From Streptomyces sp. V4I2 (GTDB lineage Bacteria; Actinomycetota; Actinomycetes; Streptomycetales; Streptomycetaceae): a stretch of 64,000 nt of DNA. The number at the start of each line of letters is the position of its first letter. Positions within the stretch are counted from its first letter, which is position 1. A program made the position numbers and the translations under genes. Under the pieces are notes generated by a model. It did not search any database. It saw only the letters and a program-made list of their open reading frames with translations, and was not told the origin of the DNA. Where the stretch lies: NCBI RefSeq assembly GCF_030817655.1, contig NZ_JAUSZM010000003.1, positions 8,184,001 through 8,248,000 on the forward strand, in the 5' to 3' direction. Shown in pieces: positions 57,212-64,000 of the stretch.

Positions 57212-58453
57212 GTGGGCTCGGGAGGGCGGGAGCTGCCCCCTGGTGACGAGGGTCACGAGGGGCACTCCACAGACGTCCCGCCCGGCACGGTATCCCTGGC
57301 CCGGCCGATGGATGTAGGTGCCATCGGGCCGGAGCTGGACTGGGACGCCGACGCCTGGCGCGAGGTCCGTACGCGCGCCCAGCGGGCCGGACGGGCCTAC
57401 ATCTGGCTGAACCTCGTCGAACAGCGGCTGCGCGCGGTCGTGGCCGCCGTTCTGCGCCCGATCTACGAACCCGTCCACGGCGACGACTGGGTGGTCGCCG
57501 CCGCCGGTCCCGCCGGGCAGGAGTGGGTCCAGCGCGCGGTCGCCGTGCGCGAAGTCAGCCGCCGCAAGGGCTACTTGCTCGACCCGGCCGACGACAACGT
57601 CCTCAGCTTCCTCACCCTGCCCCAGCTGCGCGAGCTGATGGTGCAGCACTGGCCGTGCTTCGAGCCGTACTTCGACGAGCGCCGGGACGTCGAACTCGCC
57701 CTGGACGAGCTGGAGGTCACCCGCAACGTCGTCTCGCGCAACCGGGCCCTGTCCGAGGCCGTCCTGGGCCAGGCCGAGCGGGCCTCGTCCCGGCTGCTGG
57801 AGATCCTCGGCACGGCCGGCGACGTGCCCTCCGCGCGCCGACTGCGCGTCGACGCGGTCGAGGACCTCGTGGGCGACCGGTACGGGGACGTGGTCGCCGT
57901 GCACTCCGACCGGGTGCGGCTGATGCGCCAGTTCCCCGCCGAGAACATCTTCGGCGGCGCCCGCCGGCTCGACGCCGTCGGCATCGGCCTCAACCTGCTG
58001 GTGCAGAACTTCTCCGGCCGCCGCCTGGTGCGCCTGGCCGAGTCCGGCTGCCGGGTACGGCTGCTGTTCCTGAACCCGGCGTCCAGCGCGGTCAAGCGGC
58101 GCGAGCGCGAACTCGGCATCAAGCGGGGCGAGATGAGCCGCGCGGTCGAGATGAACATCCTGCACATGCGCCGGGTGCGCTCCAAGCTGCGCGACCCCGG
58201 GGCCTTCGAGATCCAGGTCTACGACGAGACGCCCCGCTTCACCGCGTACCTCGTCGACGGCGACGGCTCGGACGGCATCGCCGTGGTGCAGTCCTATCTG
58301 AGGCGCTCGCGGGGCATAGAGGCACCGGTCCTGGTCCTGCGCGGCGGGAGCAAGCTGGTCAAGTCGGACGAGGTCGACGACGAGGCCGGTCTCTTCCCCA
58401 CCTACCGCGAGGAGTTCGAGGTGGCCTGGGCGGATTCGCGCCCGGTGTCCTGA
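57212..58453 (+). CDS. SAV2148-type HEPN domain protein
   Basis: 413 residues matching the actinobacterial 'SAV2148 family HEPN domain-containing protein', highly conserved through Streptomyces. An N-terminal Gly/Pro-rich stretch, a helical HEPN-like region (about 45-240, including LRAVVAAVLRPIYEPVHGDDWV and RNVVSRNRALSEAV) and a C-terminal alpha/beta part with CRVRLLFLNPASSAVKRRE. The HEPN RNase RxxxxH motif is not clear, so toxicity should not be assumed. Start GTG 57212 is preferred (MGSGG-like family N-terminus); GTG 57182 is possible. The DnaQ-like gene follows 110 bp later. Confidence 0.85.
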   Translation: MGSGGRELPPGDEGHEGHSTDVPPGTVSLARPMDVGAIGPELDWDADAWREVRTRAQRAGRAYIWLNLVEQRLRAVVAAVLRPIYEPVHGDDWVVAAAGPAGQEWVQRAVAVREVSRRKGYLLDPADDNVLSFLTLPQLRELMVQHWPCFEPYFDERRDVELALDELEVTRNVVSRNRALSEAVLGQAERASSRLLEILGTAGDVPSARRLRVDAVEDLVGDRYGDVVAVHSDRVRLMRQFPAENIFGGARRLDAVGIGLNLLVQNFSGRRLVRLAESGCRVRLLFLNPASSAVKRRERELGIKRGEMSRAVEMNILHMRRVRSKLRDPGAFEIQVYDETPRFTAYLVDGDGSDGIAVVQSYLRRSRGIEAPVLVLRGGSKLVKSDEVDDEAGLFPTYREEFEVAWADSRPVS

Positions 58454-58563
58454 ACTGTCCCCCCGCGCACGTCCGTAAGCGGAACGCGGTCCTCGGATTG
58501 TCAGTGGCACGTGGGATCGTGGAGACCACTGGGGGAAAGCACCACCAAGAAGGGGGACCGCCC

Positions 58564-59286
58564 ATGGGCTGGCACCGGGAGCTGCTGATCGGCTTCGACC
58601 TGGAGACGACCGGGACCGATCCGCGCGAGGCGCGCATCGTCACGGCGGCCGTGATCGAGGTCAGGGACGGGCAGCCCATCGGGCGACGGGAGTGGCTGGC
58701 GGATCCCGGCATGGAGATCCCGGCGGACGCGGTGGCGGTACACGGCATCAGCAACGAGCGCGCGACCGCCGAGGGCCGCCCCGCCGACCAGGTGGCGGAC
58801 GCGATCGCCGACGTACTCGTGACGTACTGGAAGACGGGCGTGCCGGTCGTCGCCTACAACGCGGCCTTCGACCTGACCCTGCTCTCCGCCGAACTGCGCC
58901 GGTACGGCCTGCCGTCCCTGCGAGACCGTCTGGGCGGCCTCGACCCGGCCCCGGTCGTCGACCCGTACACGATCGACCGCTGGGCCGACCGCTACCGCCG
59001 CGGCAAGCGCAACCTCGAAGCCGTCTGCGGGGAGTACGGCGTCCCGCTCGACGCCGCCCACGACGCCTCGGCCGACGCCCTCGCCGCGGCCCGGCTGGCC
59101 TGCGCGATAGCCGACCGCCACACCAAGGTCGCGACCCTCGGCCCGGCGGAACTGCACCGCCGCCAGATCGAGTGGTACGCCGAGTGGGCGGCGGACTTCC
59201 AGAGCTTCCTGCGCCGCAAGGGCGAGGCGGACGCGGTGGTGGACGGCACCTGGCCGCTGCGGGAGCTTGCGGACGAGCCGGTCTGA
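58564..59286 (+). CDS. DnaQ-like 3'-5' exonuclease (DEDDh)
   Basis: 240 residues of the RNase T/DnaQ exonuclease superfamily. ExoI motif FDLETTGTDP, ExoII NAAFDLTLLS and ExoIII HDASADALAAA supply the DEDDh acidic residues and His. Similar to the epsilon-like exonucleases of Streptomyces not fused to polymerase; role in DNA or RNA end processing. Start ATG 58564 with AAGGGGGA upstream. Its stop forms a palindrome with the convergent YbaK stop. Confidence 0.92.
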   Translation: MGWHRELLIGFDLETTGTDPREARIVTAAVIEVRDGQPIGRREWLADPGMEIPADAVAVHGISNERATAEGRPADQVADAIADVLVTYWKTGVPVVAYNAAFDLTLLSAELRRYGLPSLRDRLGGLDPAPVVDPYTIDRWADRYRRGKRNLEAVCGEYGVPLDAAHDASADALAAARLACAIADRHTKVATLGPAELHRRQIEWYAEWAADFQSFLRRKGEADAVVDGTWPLRELADEPV

Positions 59287-59298
59287 CGCCGGGCGTCA
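59284..59298. terminator. Stop-to-stop palindrome between DnaQ-like and YbaK genes
   Basis: TGACGCCGGGCGTCA: perfect 7-1-7 palindrome whose ends are the TGA of one gene and the TCA of the convergent one. Compare 38140-38155. Confidence 0.7.
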
Positions 59299-59793
59299 CA
59301 CCGCGGCGGGGCTTGCGATGGGTTCCACCCGGGGCAAAGCGAGCCGCGCGTAGTCGGCACCCGAGAGGACCAGGGACCGGTCCAGCCGGGCCGCGTTGAA
59401 GTACAGCTTCGGCTGTGCCACCACGTCCGGGTCGGCGACGACTTCGAGCTCGGGATCGAAGCTGAAGGGCAGGACCGTGCCGGGCACCGCGCGGGCGAGC
59501 CGCTCGGCTGTCTCCGCGTCGCTGAAGCCGACGTATCGGGCATCGAACAACGCGCGGACGGCACCCAGGTCCACCCGCCGGTCCCCGGGGACGACCGCGA
59601 GGACGTGGCGTGTGGTGCGCCGGTCGACCTTGACCCGCAGCACGATGCACTTCGCGGCCTCGGAGGCGGGGTGTCCGCGCAGCGCGCAGACCTTGTCGGT
59701 GGTGCCCTCGGGCTGGTGGTCGATGAGGCGGTAGTCGACGGAGGAGTCGTCGAGCAGGGAGATCAGGTGCTCGTAAGTGTCGGGGCCGGACAT
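59296..59793 (-). CDS. YbaK/EbsC-type aminoacyl-tRNA deacylase-like protein
   Basis: 165 residues of the YbaK/prolyl-tRNA-synthetase-associated domain, with the RLIDHQPEGTTDKVCALRG start and AKCIVLRVK and HVLAVVPGDRRVDL strands. Members hydrolyse mischarged tRNA in trans. Start ATG 59793 with GAGGAG upstream; the gene overlaps the end of the EamA gene by 31 bp, so the two are likely co-transcribed. The conserved Lys of YbaK may be Lys in EAAKCIV; specificity (Cys, Ala or Ser) is not readable. Confidence 0.88.
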   Translation of the reverse strand: MSGPDTYEHLISLLDDSSVDYRLIDHQPEGTTDKVCALRGHPASEAAKCIVLRVKVDRRTTRHVLAVVPGDRRVDLGAVRALFDARYVGFSDAETAERLARAVPGTVLPFSFDPELEVVADPDVVAQPKLYFNAARLDRSLVLSGADYARLALPRVEPIASPAAV

Positions 59794-60791
59794 GAGGGCT
59801 CCTCTGGGCCGGGGGTGTCTGGGGTGGGAGTGTCTGCGGTGACGGAGGTCTTCTGTGCCGTCGCCGCCCGGTGGGTGCGTTCCACCGCCTGCCCCCAGTA
59901 GGTCCCGGCGACCATCAGGGCCGCGCCGAGGCCGGCGAGCGGCGTGAAGTGCTCGCCGGCGAGGGCGATGCCCACCGCCGCGGCCCAGATCGGCTCGGTG
60001 CCCAGCAGCAGGCCGGCCCGGCTGGCGGAGGTGCGCTGGACGGCCCAGGTCTGGGCGAGGAAGGCGAACACACTGCAGAACAGGGCGAGATAGAGGAGTT
60101 GCGTCCAGGTCGCGGCGTCGGCGCGGGCCAGGGTCGGCAGCTCGCGGGCCGCAAGTATCAGGAACAGGGCCGAGCCGACGAGGGTCTGCACCGTCGTCAG
60201 CTGCAGGGGGCGGACCACCCGGCCCACGGTGAGCCGGCCGACGAGTGCCACGTGGGCGGCCCGGACGAACGCCGCGGCCAGCATCAGCAGGTCGCCCAGG
60301 CGAGGCGCGTGGAAGCCGTTGCCGGACATGAGGAGTCCGACGGCCAGGACGCACACGCCGGCGGCGGCGTAGAAGGCGGGAGGCAGGCCGCCCGGGTGAC
60401 CGGTGCGGTCGAGGAAGGGGGTGAGGACGATGGTCAGGCTGATGATCAGCCCCGCATTGGCGGCGGTGGTGTGGGCGACGCCGTACGTCTCCACGACCAG
60501 GACGGCGGCCTGGGTGACACCGAGGGGCACACCGGCCCGGAGCTCGTCGCGGGTCCAGCGTCGGGAACCGCGCCGGGAGCCCTGCCGTGACCCGGCGCGG
60601 ACGGCGACGAGCCCGAGACAGGCGAGTGCGGACAGGGCGTACCGCGCGAAGAGGACCACCAGGACGGGGAGGGCCGCGGTGGCGGTCTGGGCGGACAGAT
60701 AACTGGAACCCCAGACGAGCGCGACCAGGAGGAGTACCGCATCGATACGGCGGGAGTCGGACACCCGCCTACGGTGCACCGGCGGGGCCAC
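59763..60791 (-). CDS. EamA/DMT family exporter
   Basis: 342 residues with ten predicted helices in two EamA halves (the first begins IDAVLLLVALVWGSSYLSAQ; the second after LGDLLMLAAAF). A drug/metabolite or amino-acid exporter; hydrophilic Thr/Pro-rich tail at the C-terminus. Start uncertain: GTG 60791, or GTG 60764 just before the first helix; neither has a strong ribosome site. Divergent from a LysR gene, sharing a 67-bp region with a palindrome. Confidence 0.88.
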   Translation of the reverse strand: MAPPVHRRRVSDSRRIDAVLLLVALVWGSSYLSAQTATAALPVLVVLFARYALSALACLGLVAVRAGSRQGSRRGSRRWTRDELRAGVPLGVTQAAVLVVETYGVAHTTAANAGLIISLTIVLTPFLDRTGHPGGLPPAFYAAAGVCVLAVGLLMSGNGFHAPRLGDLLMLAAAFVRAAHVALVGRLTVGRVVRPLQLTTVQTLVGSALFLILAARELPTLARADAATWTQLLYLALFCSVFAFLAQTWAVQRTSASRAGLLLGTEPIWAAAVGIALAGEHFTPLAGLGAALMVAGTYWGQAVERTHRAATAQKTSVTADTPTPDTPGPEEPSCPAPTLTST

Positions 60792-60810
60792 TGAAGCCCA
60801 GAACCACTTT

Positions 60811-60827
60811 CTAAAAGGATCTTTTAG
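60811..60827. promoter_or_regulatory. Palindromic LysR operator candidate
   Basis: CTAAAAGGATCTTTTAG, a perfect 7-3-7 palindrome, AT-rich, midway between the divergent EamA (GTG 60791) and LysR (GTG 60859) starts. It matches the T-N11-A-type symmetry of LysR sites. Confidence 0.6.
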
Positions 60828-60858
60828 CAGTCCTACACGGTCCTTCTACACTGAGGGG

Positions 60859-61803
60859 GTGGACGAACGGCAGTTGCGGATCCTGCGGGAGCTGGGCGAA
60901 CTGGGCAGCGTCACCGCGGTCGCCGAGGCGCTGCTGGTGACACCGTCGGCGATCTCGCAGCAACTGCGGCTGTTGCAGCGCTCGATCCCCGTACCCCTGA
61001 CCGAGCGCGAAGGGCGGCGGCTGGTGCTCACGGACGCCGGGCAGGCACTGGCGGGCGCGGCGATCGAGGTGGAGACGGCACTCGCGCGCGCCCGGCACAC
61101 CGTCGAGGAGTTCGTGGGGCGGCCGGACGGCGAGGTGTCGGTGGCGGCGTTCCACAGCGCGGGCGCCGCGTTCTTCCCGCTGTTGCTGCGTGCGTTCGCC
61201 GGGCCCGGCCATCCGGTGCTCGCGCTCGCGGACGAGGACGTCGCGCAGGAGGACTTCCCCCGGCTGACCCGTGAGTACGACGTGGTGCTGGCCCACCGTC
61301 TGGAGCACGCCCCGCCGTGGCCGCGCGCGGTGACCGCGACCACGCTGCTCCGGGAACCGCTCGACGTGGCCATGCCCGCCGACCATCCGCTCGCCGCCAA
61401 GCGGCGGGTCACCCCCGGCGACGTGGCCGACGAGCCGTGGATCGCCGTGCACGAGGGCTTCCCGGTCAGGGCGACCATCGAGGCGATCGCCGCGGCGGCG
61501 GGGCGAAGGCTCCACCTGGCCCACACCATCAACGAGTTCTCGGTGGCGGCGGAGGCGGTGGCCGCGGGCGGCGGTATCGCGCTGATGCCACGCTGGACGA
61601 CGCGTCCGCATCCCGAGCTGGTCCTCAGACCCATCGTCGAGGTCCAGGCCAGACGGCACATCGACGCCCTGCACCGCCCGGAACGTGCTGCGCGCAGAGC
61701 GGTCCGTACGGTCCTCACCGAGCTGCGCCGCGCCGCGCGGACCATCCAGGACCAAGACACCGAGGGCAAGGGTGACGCCGCCAGGGGCGCGGGGCTGTGT
61801 TGA
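60859..61803 (+). CDS. LysR-family regulator divergent from EamA exporter
   Basis: 314 residues: winged HTH (LRILRELGELGSVTAVAEAL, TPSAISQQLRLLQRS) and a LysR effector domain. Start GTG 60859 with GAGGGG upstream. The ArgP/LysR-plus-DMT divergent layout suggests control of export of the effector compound. Its last residues (ARGAGLC) and stop are encoded by the start of a dispersed repeat (61787-61860). Confidence 0.92.
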   Translation: MDERQLRILRELGELGSVTAVAEALLVTPSAISQQLRLLQRSIPVPLTEREGRRLVLTDAGQALAGAAIEVETALARARHTVEEFVGRPDGEVSVAAFHSAGAAFFPLLLRAFAGPGHPVLALADEDVAQEDFPRLTREYDVVLAHRLEHAPPWPRAVTATTLLREPLDVAMPADHPLAAKRRVTPGDVADEPWIAVHEGFPVRATIEAIAAAAGRRLHLAHTINEFSVAAEAVAAGGGIALMPRWTTRPHPELVLRPIVEVQARRHIDALHRPERAARRAVRTVLTELRRAARTIQDQDTEGKGDAARGAGLC

Positions 61804-61860
61804 TATGCGGCTCCGCCGCGTGGGCGCGACCAGCCACGAAGCACCCGCAGCCGCGCCACA
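61787..61860. repeat. Dispersed GC-rich repeat at a gene 3' end
   Basis: Shares GGGGCGCGGG, TGCGGCTCCGCCGCG and GGGCGCGACCAGCC with 3423-3489. The core GCGGCTCCGCCGC (61807-61819) can form a hairpin just after the LysR stop and may act as a terminator between it and the convergent kinase gene. Confidence 0.7.
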
Positions 61861-61886
61861 AGAATGAGCCCCGCGACCTCAGGCGC

Positions 61887-62750
61887 TCAGAACGGAAACC
61901 ACCGCACCTTCTCGTCCCCGTCCCGCAACGACCCCACCCGCCGCTCGAACTCCTCCCGCGCCTTCGGATTGCTCGGCGCATGCTGGGCCACCCACGCACA
62001 GCTCGCCGTCTCCCGAGCACCCCGCAGCACCGAGCACCCCTCCCACTCCCGCACATCCCAGCCGTACGCCTCGGTGAAGGACTCGTACGCCTCGGTCGGC
62101 AGGCCGTAGCGGTCGTGGGACAGCGCCATCACCACCAGATCGTGCTCCCGGAGATCCCCGGAGAACGTCTCCAGGTCCACCAGCACCGGCCCGTCCGGCC
62201 CGACATGGACGTTGCGGGGGAGGGCGTCGCCGTGGATGGGCCCCGGCGGCAGCTGCGGCGTCAGCGCAGCCGCCGCCGTGGCGAAACCGTCGCGCCGCTC
62301 GCGCAGATACGCCGCGTCGGCGGGGTCGACCGCGTCGCCCGCGAGGCGCAGCCAGCGTTCCACGCCGTCCAGCAGCTCGCGGGGCGGCAGGGTGAAGCCG
62401 GGGGAGGGCAGGGCATGGACGGACCGGAGCAATTCGGCCAAATCCTGGGGTTCGGCGGGCCGTACGGGGTCGGACAGCCGGTGCCACACGGTCACCGGGT
62501 GCCCCTCGACCAGGAGCGCCTTGGGCTCGGCGGCCCGTACCGCGGGCACGCCGGCCTCCTGGAGCCACGCCGCGACGTTCAGTTCGCGGCGTGCGCGGTC
62601 GAGGAGTTCGGCGTCCCGGCCCACCTTGACGGCCAGGTCACCGGTGACGAACACCGCGTTCTCGCCGAGGGCGAGCAGCCGCGCGTCCCGCGCCGGGCCG
62701 GGCAGCACATCCGCCGCGGCCAGCACCTCCCGCGCCCGTGCCTCGTCCAT
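61887..62750 (-). CDS. APH-family phosphotransferase
   Basis: 287 residues with an APH-type kinase fold. ATP-binding lysine in GDLAVKVGRD; catalytic loop GPIHGDALPRNVHVGPDGP (HGD...N complete) and the metal loop VLVDLETFSGDLREHDLVV. Unlike the kinase at 42797-43735 the active-site residues are intact. Start ATG 62750 with GGAGG 8 bp upstream; upstream in-frame codons cross the divergent promoter region. Substrate unknown. Confidence 0.88.
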   Translation of the reverse strand: MDEARAREVLAAADVLPGPARDARLLALGENAVFVTGDLAVKVGRDAELLDRARRELNVAAWLQEAGVPAVRAAEPKALLVEGHPVTVWHRLSDPVRPAEPQDLAELLRSVHALPSPGFTLPPRELLDGVERWLRLAGDAVDPADAAYLRERRDGFATAAAALTPQLPPGPIHGDALPRNVHVGPDGPVLVDLETFSGDLREHDLVVMALSHDRYGLPTEAYESFTEAYGWDVREWEGCSVLRGARETASCAWVAQHAPSNPKAREEFERRVGSLRDGDEKVRWFPF

Positions 62751-62962
62751 CCGTCCGCCTCCCTGTCCGTCTTCCACCGCATGCTCCCGCACCCGGCGTC
62801 GCGATCCGGCCATCCTCCGGCCAGTCTCGCATTCGCACAGGTAGGACCGTGTGCGCGCTGCCTTGACGGTGCATACCGCCTTCACGACCATGACGGAGGC
62901 CCACCGGGCCCAGGACCTGTCCGACAGATTCCCGTCGTGAGCCGCGCGAAGGAGCCGATCAC

Positions 62963-63901
62963 GTGACCTTGGTGACCGCGACGAAGCGGTCGGCGCGGGG
63001 CGCGCCGCGTGCCGACGGGGGACGGAGGCCGCCGCCGGACCACGGGGCCTGGTTCCTGGTGCTGCCCGCGCTGATCCCGATCCTGGTGCTGAGCGTCGGA
63101 CCGCTGCTCTACGGGATCCTGCTGGCCTTCACCGACGCGCAGTCGGGCCGTACTCAGCCCACGCAGTGGATCGGCGGTCTCAACTTCCGGGACCTGCTGC
63201 ACGACACGCTGTTCTGGGAGTCGTTCCGGATCGGCCTGGTCTGGGCGGTCGGGGTGACGGTCCCGCAGTTCCTGCTCGCCCTCGGCCTCGCCCTCCTCCT
63301 CAACCAGGAGCTGAGGCTGCGCTGGCTGGCCCGCGCCCTCGCGATCATCCCGTGGGCCATGCCGGAGGTCGTGGTCGGCGTGATGTGGCGGCTCGTCTAC
63401 AACCCGGACGCGGGCGTCCTCAACGAGACCCTGCGCGACCTGGGCCTCGGCGACGGCCGGGACTGGCTCAGCGGCCTCGGCACGGCCCTGCCCGCGGTGA
63501 TCGTCGTCGGCGTCTGGGCCGGCATGCCGCAGACGACCGTCGCGCTGCTCGCCGGTCTGCAGAACACCCCGCGCGAACTCCACGAGGCGGCCGCGATGGA
63601 CGGCGCGGGCGCCTGGCGCCGCTTCCGGACGGTCACCTGGCCGGCTCTGCGGCCGGTCGCGCTGGCCATCACAGCCCTCAACTTCATCTGGAACTTCAAC
63701 TCCTTCGCCCTGGTGTACGTCCTGACCAGCGGCGGCCCCGGCGGCCGCACCCGCCTGCCCATGCTCTTCGCCTACGAAGAGGCCTTCCGCTACGGCCAGT
63801 TCGGCTACGCGGCGGCGATGGGCTGCGTGATGGTCGCCGTGATCTCGGTGCTGCTCGCCCTGTTCCTGGTGGGCCGGCTCAGGGGAGGTGACGACACATG
63901 A
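62963..63901 (+). CDS. Sugar ABC transporter permease (MalF-like)
   Basis: 312-residue permease of carbohydrate uptake family 1: six helices, the first at about 30-53 (FLVLPALIPILVLSVGPLLYG), with EAA loop EAAAMDGAGAWRRFRTVTWP. Start GTG 62963 has GAAGGAG upstream. The second permease starts inside its stop codon, so this is the front of a sugar transporter operon whose remaining genes lie beyond the window. The binding protein is not upstream on this strand within the window. The 212 bp before it are shared promoter space. Confidence 0.92.
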   Translation: MTLVTATKRSARGAPRADGGRRPPPDHGAWFLVLPALIPILVLSVGPLLYGILLAFTDAQSGRTQPTQWIGGLNFRDLLHDTLFWESFRIGLVWAVGVTVPQFLLALGLALLLNQELRLRWLARALAIIPWAMPEVVVGVMWRLVYNPDAGVLNETLRDLGLGDGRDWLSGLGTALPAVIVVGVWAGMPQTTVALLAGLQNTPRELHEAAAMDGAGAWRRFRTVTWPALRPVALAITALNFIWNFNSFALVYVLTSGGPGGRTRLPMLFAYEEAFRYGQFGYAAAMGCVMVAVISVLLALFLVGRLRGGDDT

Positions 63902-64000
63902 GGACCAGCACCGGCGGCCGTGTCGGCCAGTACGCGGCGCTGCTCGCGTATCTCGTCTTCCTCGCCTTTCCCTTCCTCTGGCTCGTGTCCACCGCCTTCA
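63898..64000 (+). CDS. Sugar ABC transporter permease (MalG-like), partial
   Basis: ATG 63898 overlaps the preceding permease stop (ATGA). The 34 codons present encode a short basic start and a first helix (AALLAYLVFLAFPFLWLVST), the usual N-terminus of MalG-type permeases. Cut by the window end. Confidence 0.85.
   Translation, partial: MRTSTGGRVGQYAALLAYLVFLAFPFLWLVSTAF

Noticed and set aside
57212..58453. HEPN protein as a toxin of a toxin-antitoxin pair
   Set aside because: No clear RxxxxH motif and no small antitoxin gene next to it; highly conserved single-copy type.
62890..62940. Short ATG frame of 16 codons ahead of the sugar permease
   Set aside because: No ribosome site and no regulatory-leader features such as codon runs; could be chance.

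Overview
The window is high-GC actinobacterial chromosome, almost certainly Streptomyces. The evidence is pervasive G/C at third codon positions, coding density on both strands with 4-bp ATGA/GTGA overlaps, a conservon (CvnA-D), a full-length bifunctional geosmin synthase, an AfsA/gamma-butyrolactone-receptor locus, an SSI-type protease inhibitor, DUF6230/DUF6114 and SAV2148-type proteins, and five genes with the rare leucine codon TTA. I see no rRNA, tRNA, CRISPR array, intact insertion sequence or prophage. It reads as ordinary chromosome with an unusually high number of short tandem and dispersed repeats at gene ends.

Layout. 1-9235: an uptake and utilisation block with a ROK sugar kinase, a dipeptide-type ABC transporter (fused ATPase, two permeases, lipoprotein), a divergent ROK repressor and an M81 (MlrC-like) metallopeptidase. 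9236-14305: a conservon reading leftwards, led by an orphan sugar-type binding lipoprotein. 14565-20788: a DUF574 methyltransferase, a DUF6230/DUF6114 pair, a secreted protein, a membrane-anchored AA10 LPMO and a secreted subtilase with P-domain. 20889-24189: a gamma-butyrolactone signalling locus (NmrA-like reductase, receptor, AfsA-type synthase, second receptor-like TetR) with ARE-like operators and two TTA codons. 24228-30849: a minisatellite, a DUF89 protein, a methyltransferase, a STAND NTPase with TPRs and an F420-type oxidoreductase. 30942-34567: an NMT1/SsuA-type ABC transporter whose first gene has TTA as codon 3. 34573-38878: a Tat-exported EEP-fold protein, geosmin synthase and a CTP-synthase-C-terminal-like amidotransferase. 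38973-43735: a LysR regulator, a PDZ protein, a metallophosphoesterase, an M24 peptidase and an APH-like kinase.

43779-54673 holds the maltooligosaccharide-to-trehalose route (treZ, treY, glgX, all leftward), split by an insert: a DUF1707-FHA protein and two M14 carboxypeptidase paralogues flanking a subtilisin-inhibitor gene, each M14 gene with a TTA codon. 54868-59286: a secreted copper-amine-oxidase-like protein with its upstream partner, an SAV2148-type HEPN protein and a DnaQ-like exonuclease. 59296-64000: YbaK, an EamA exporter with a divergent LysR, an APH-like kinase, and the start of a sugar ABC permease pair that runs off the edge.

Three themes stand out. First, candidate bldA (TTA) control links the butyrolactone locus, the M14/SSI cluster and one ABC transporter, all plausible developmental functions. 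Second, convergent gene pairs repeatedly end in tandem duplications of their shared 3' ends (9186-9580, 34560-34585, 40551-40633; similar duplications sit at the ends of the LLM, treZ and treY genes) or in near-identical stop-to-stop palindromes (38140-38155, 59284-59298). Third, some family members lack hallmark residues: the CvnA phosphoacceptor-region His and the copper-amine-oxidase Asn.
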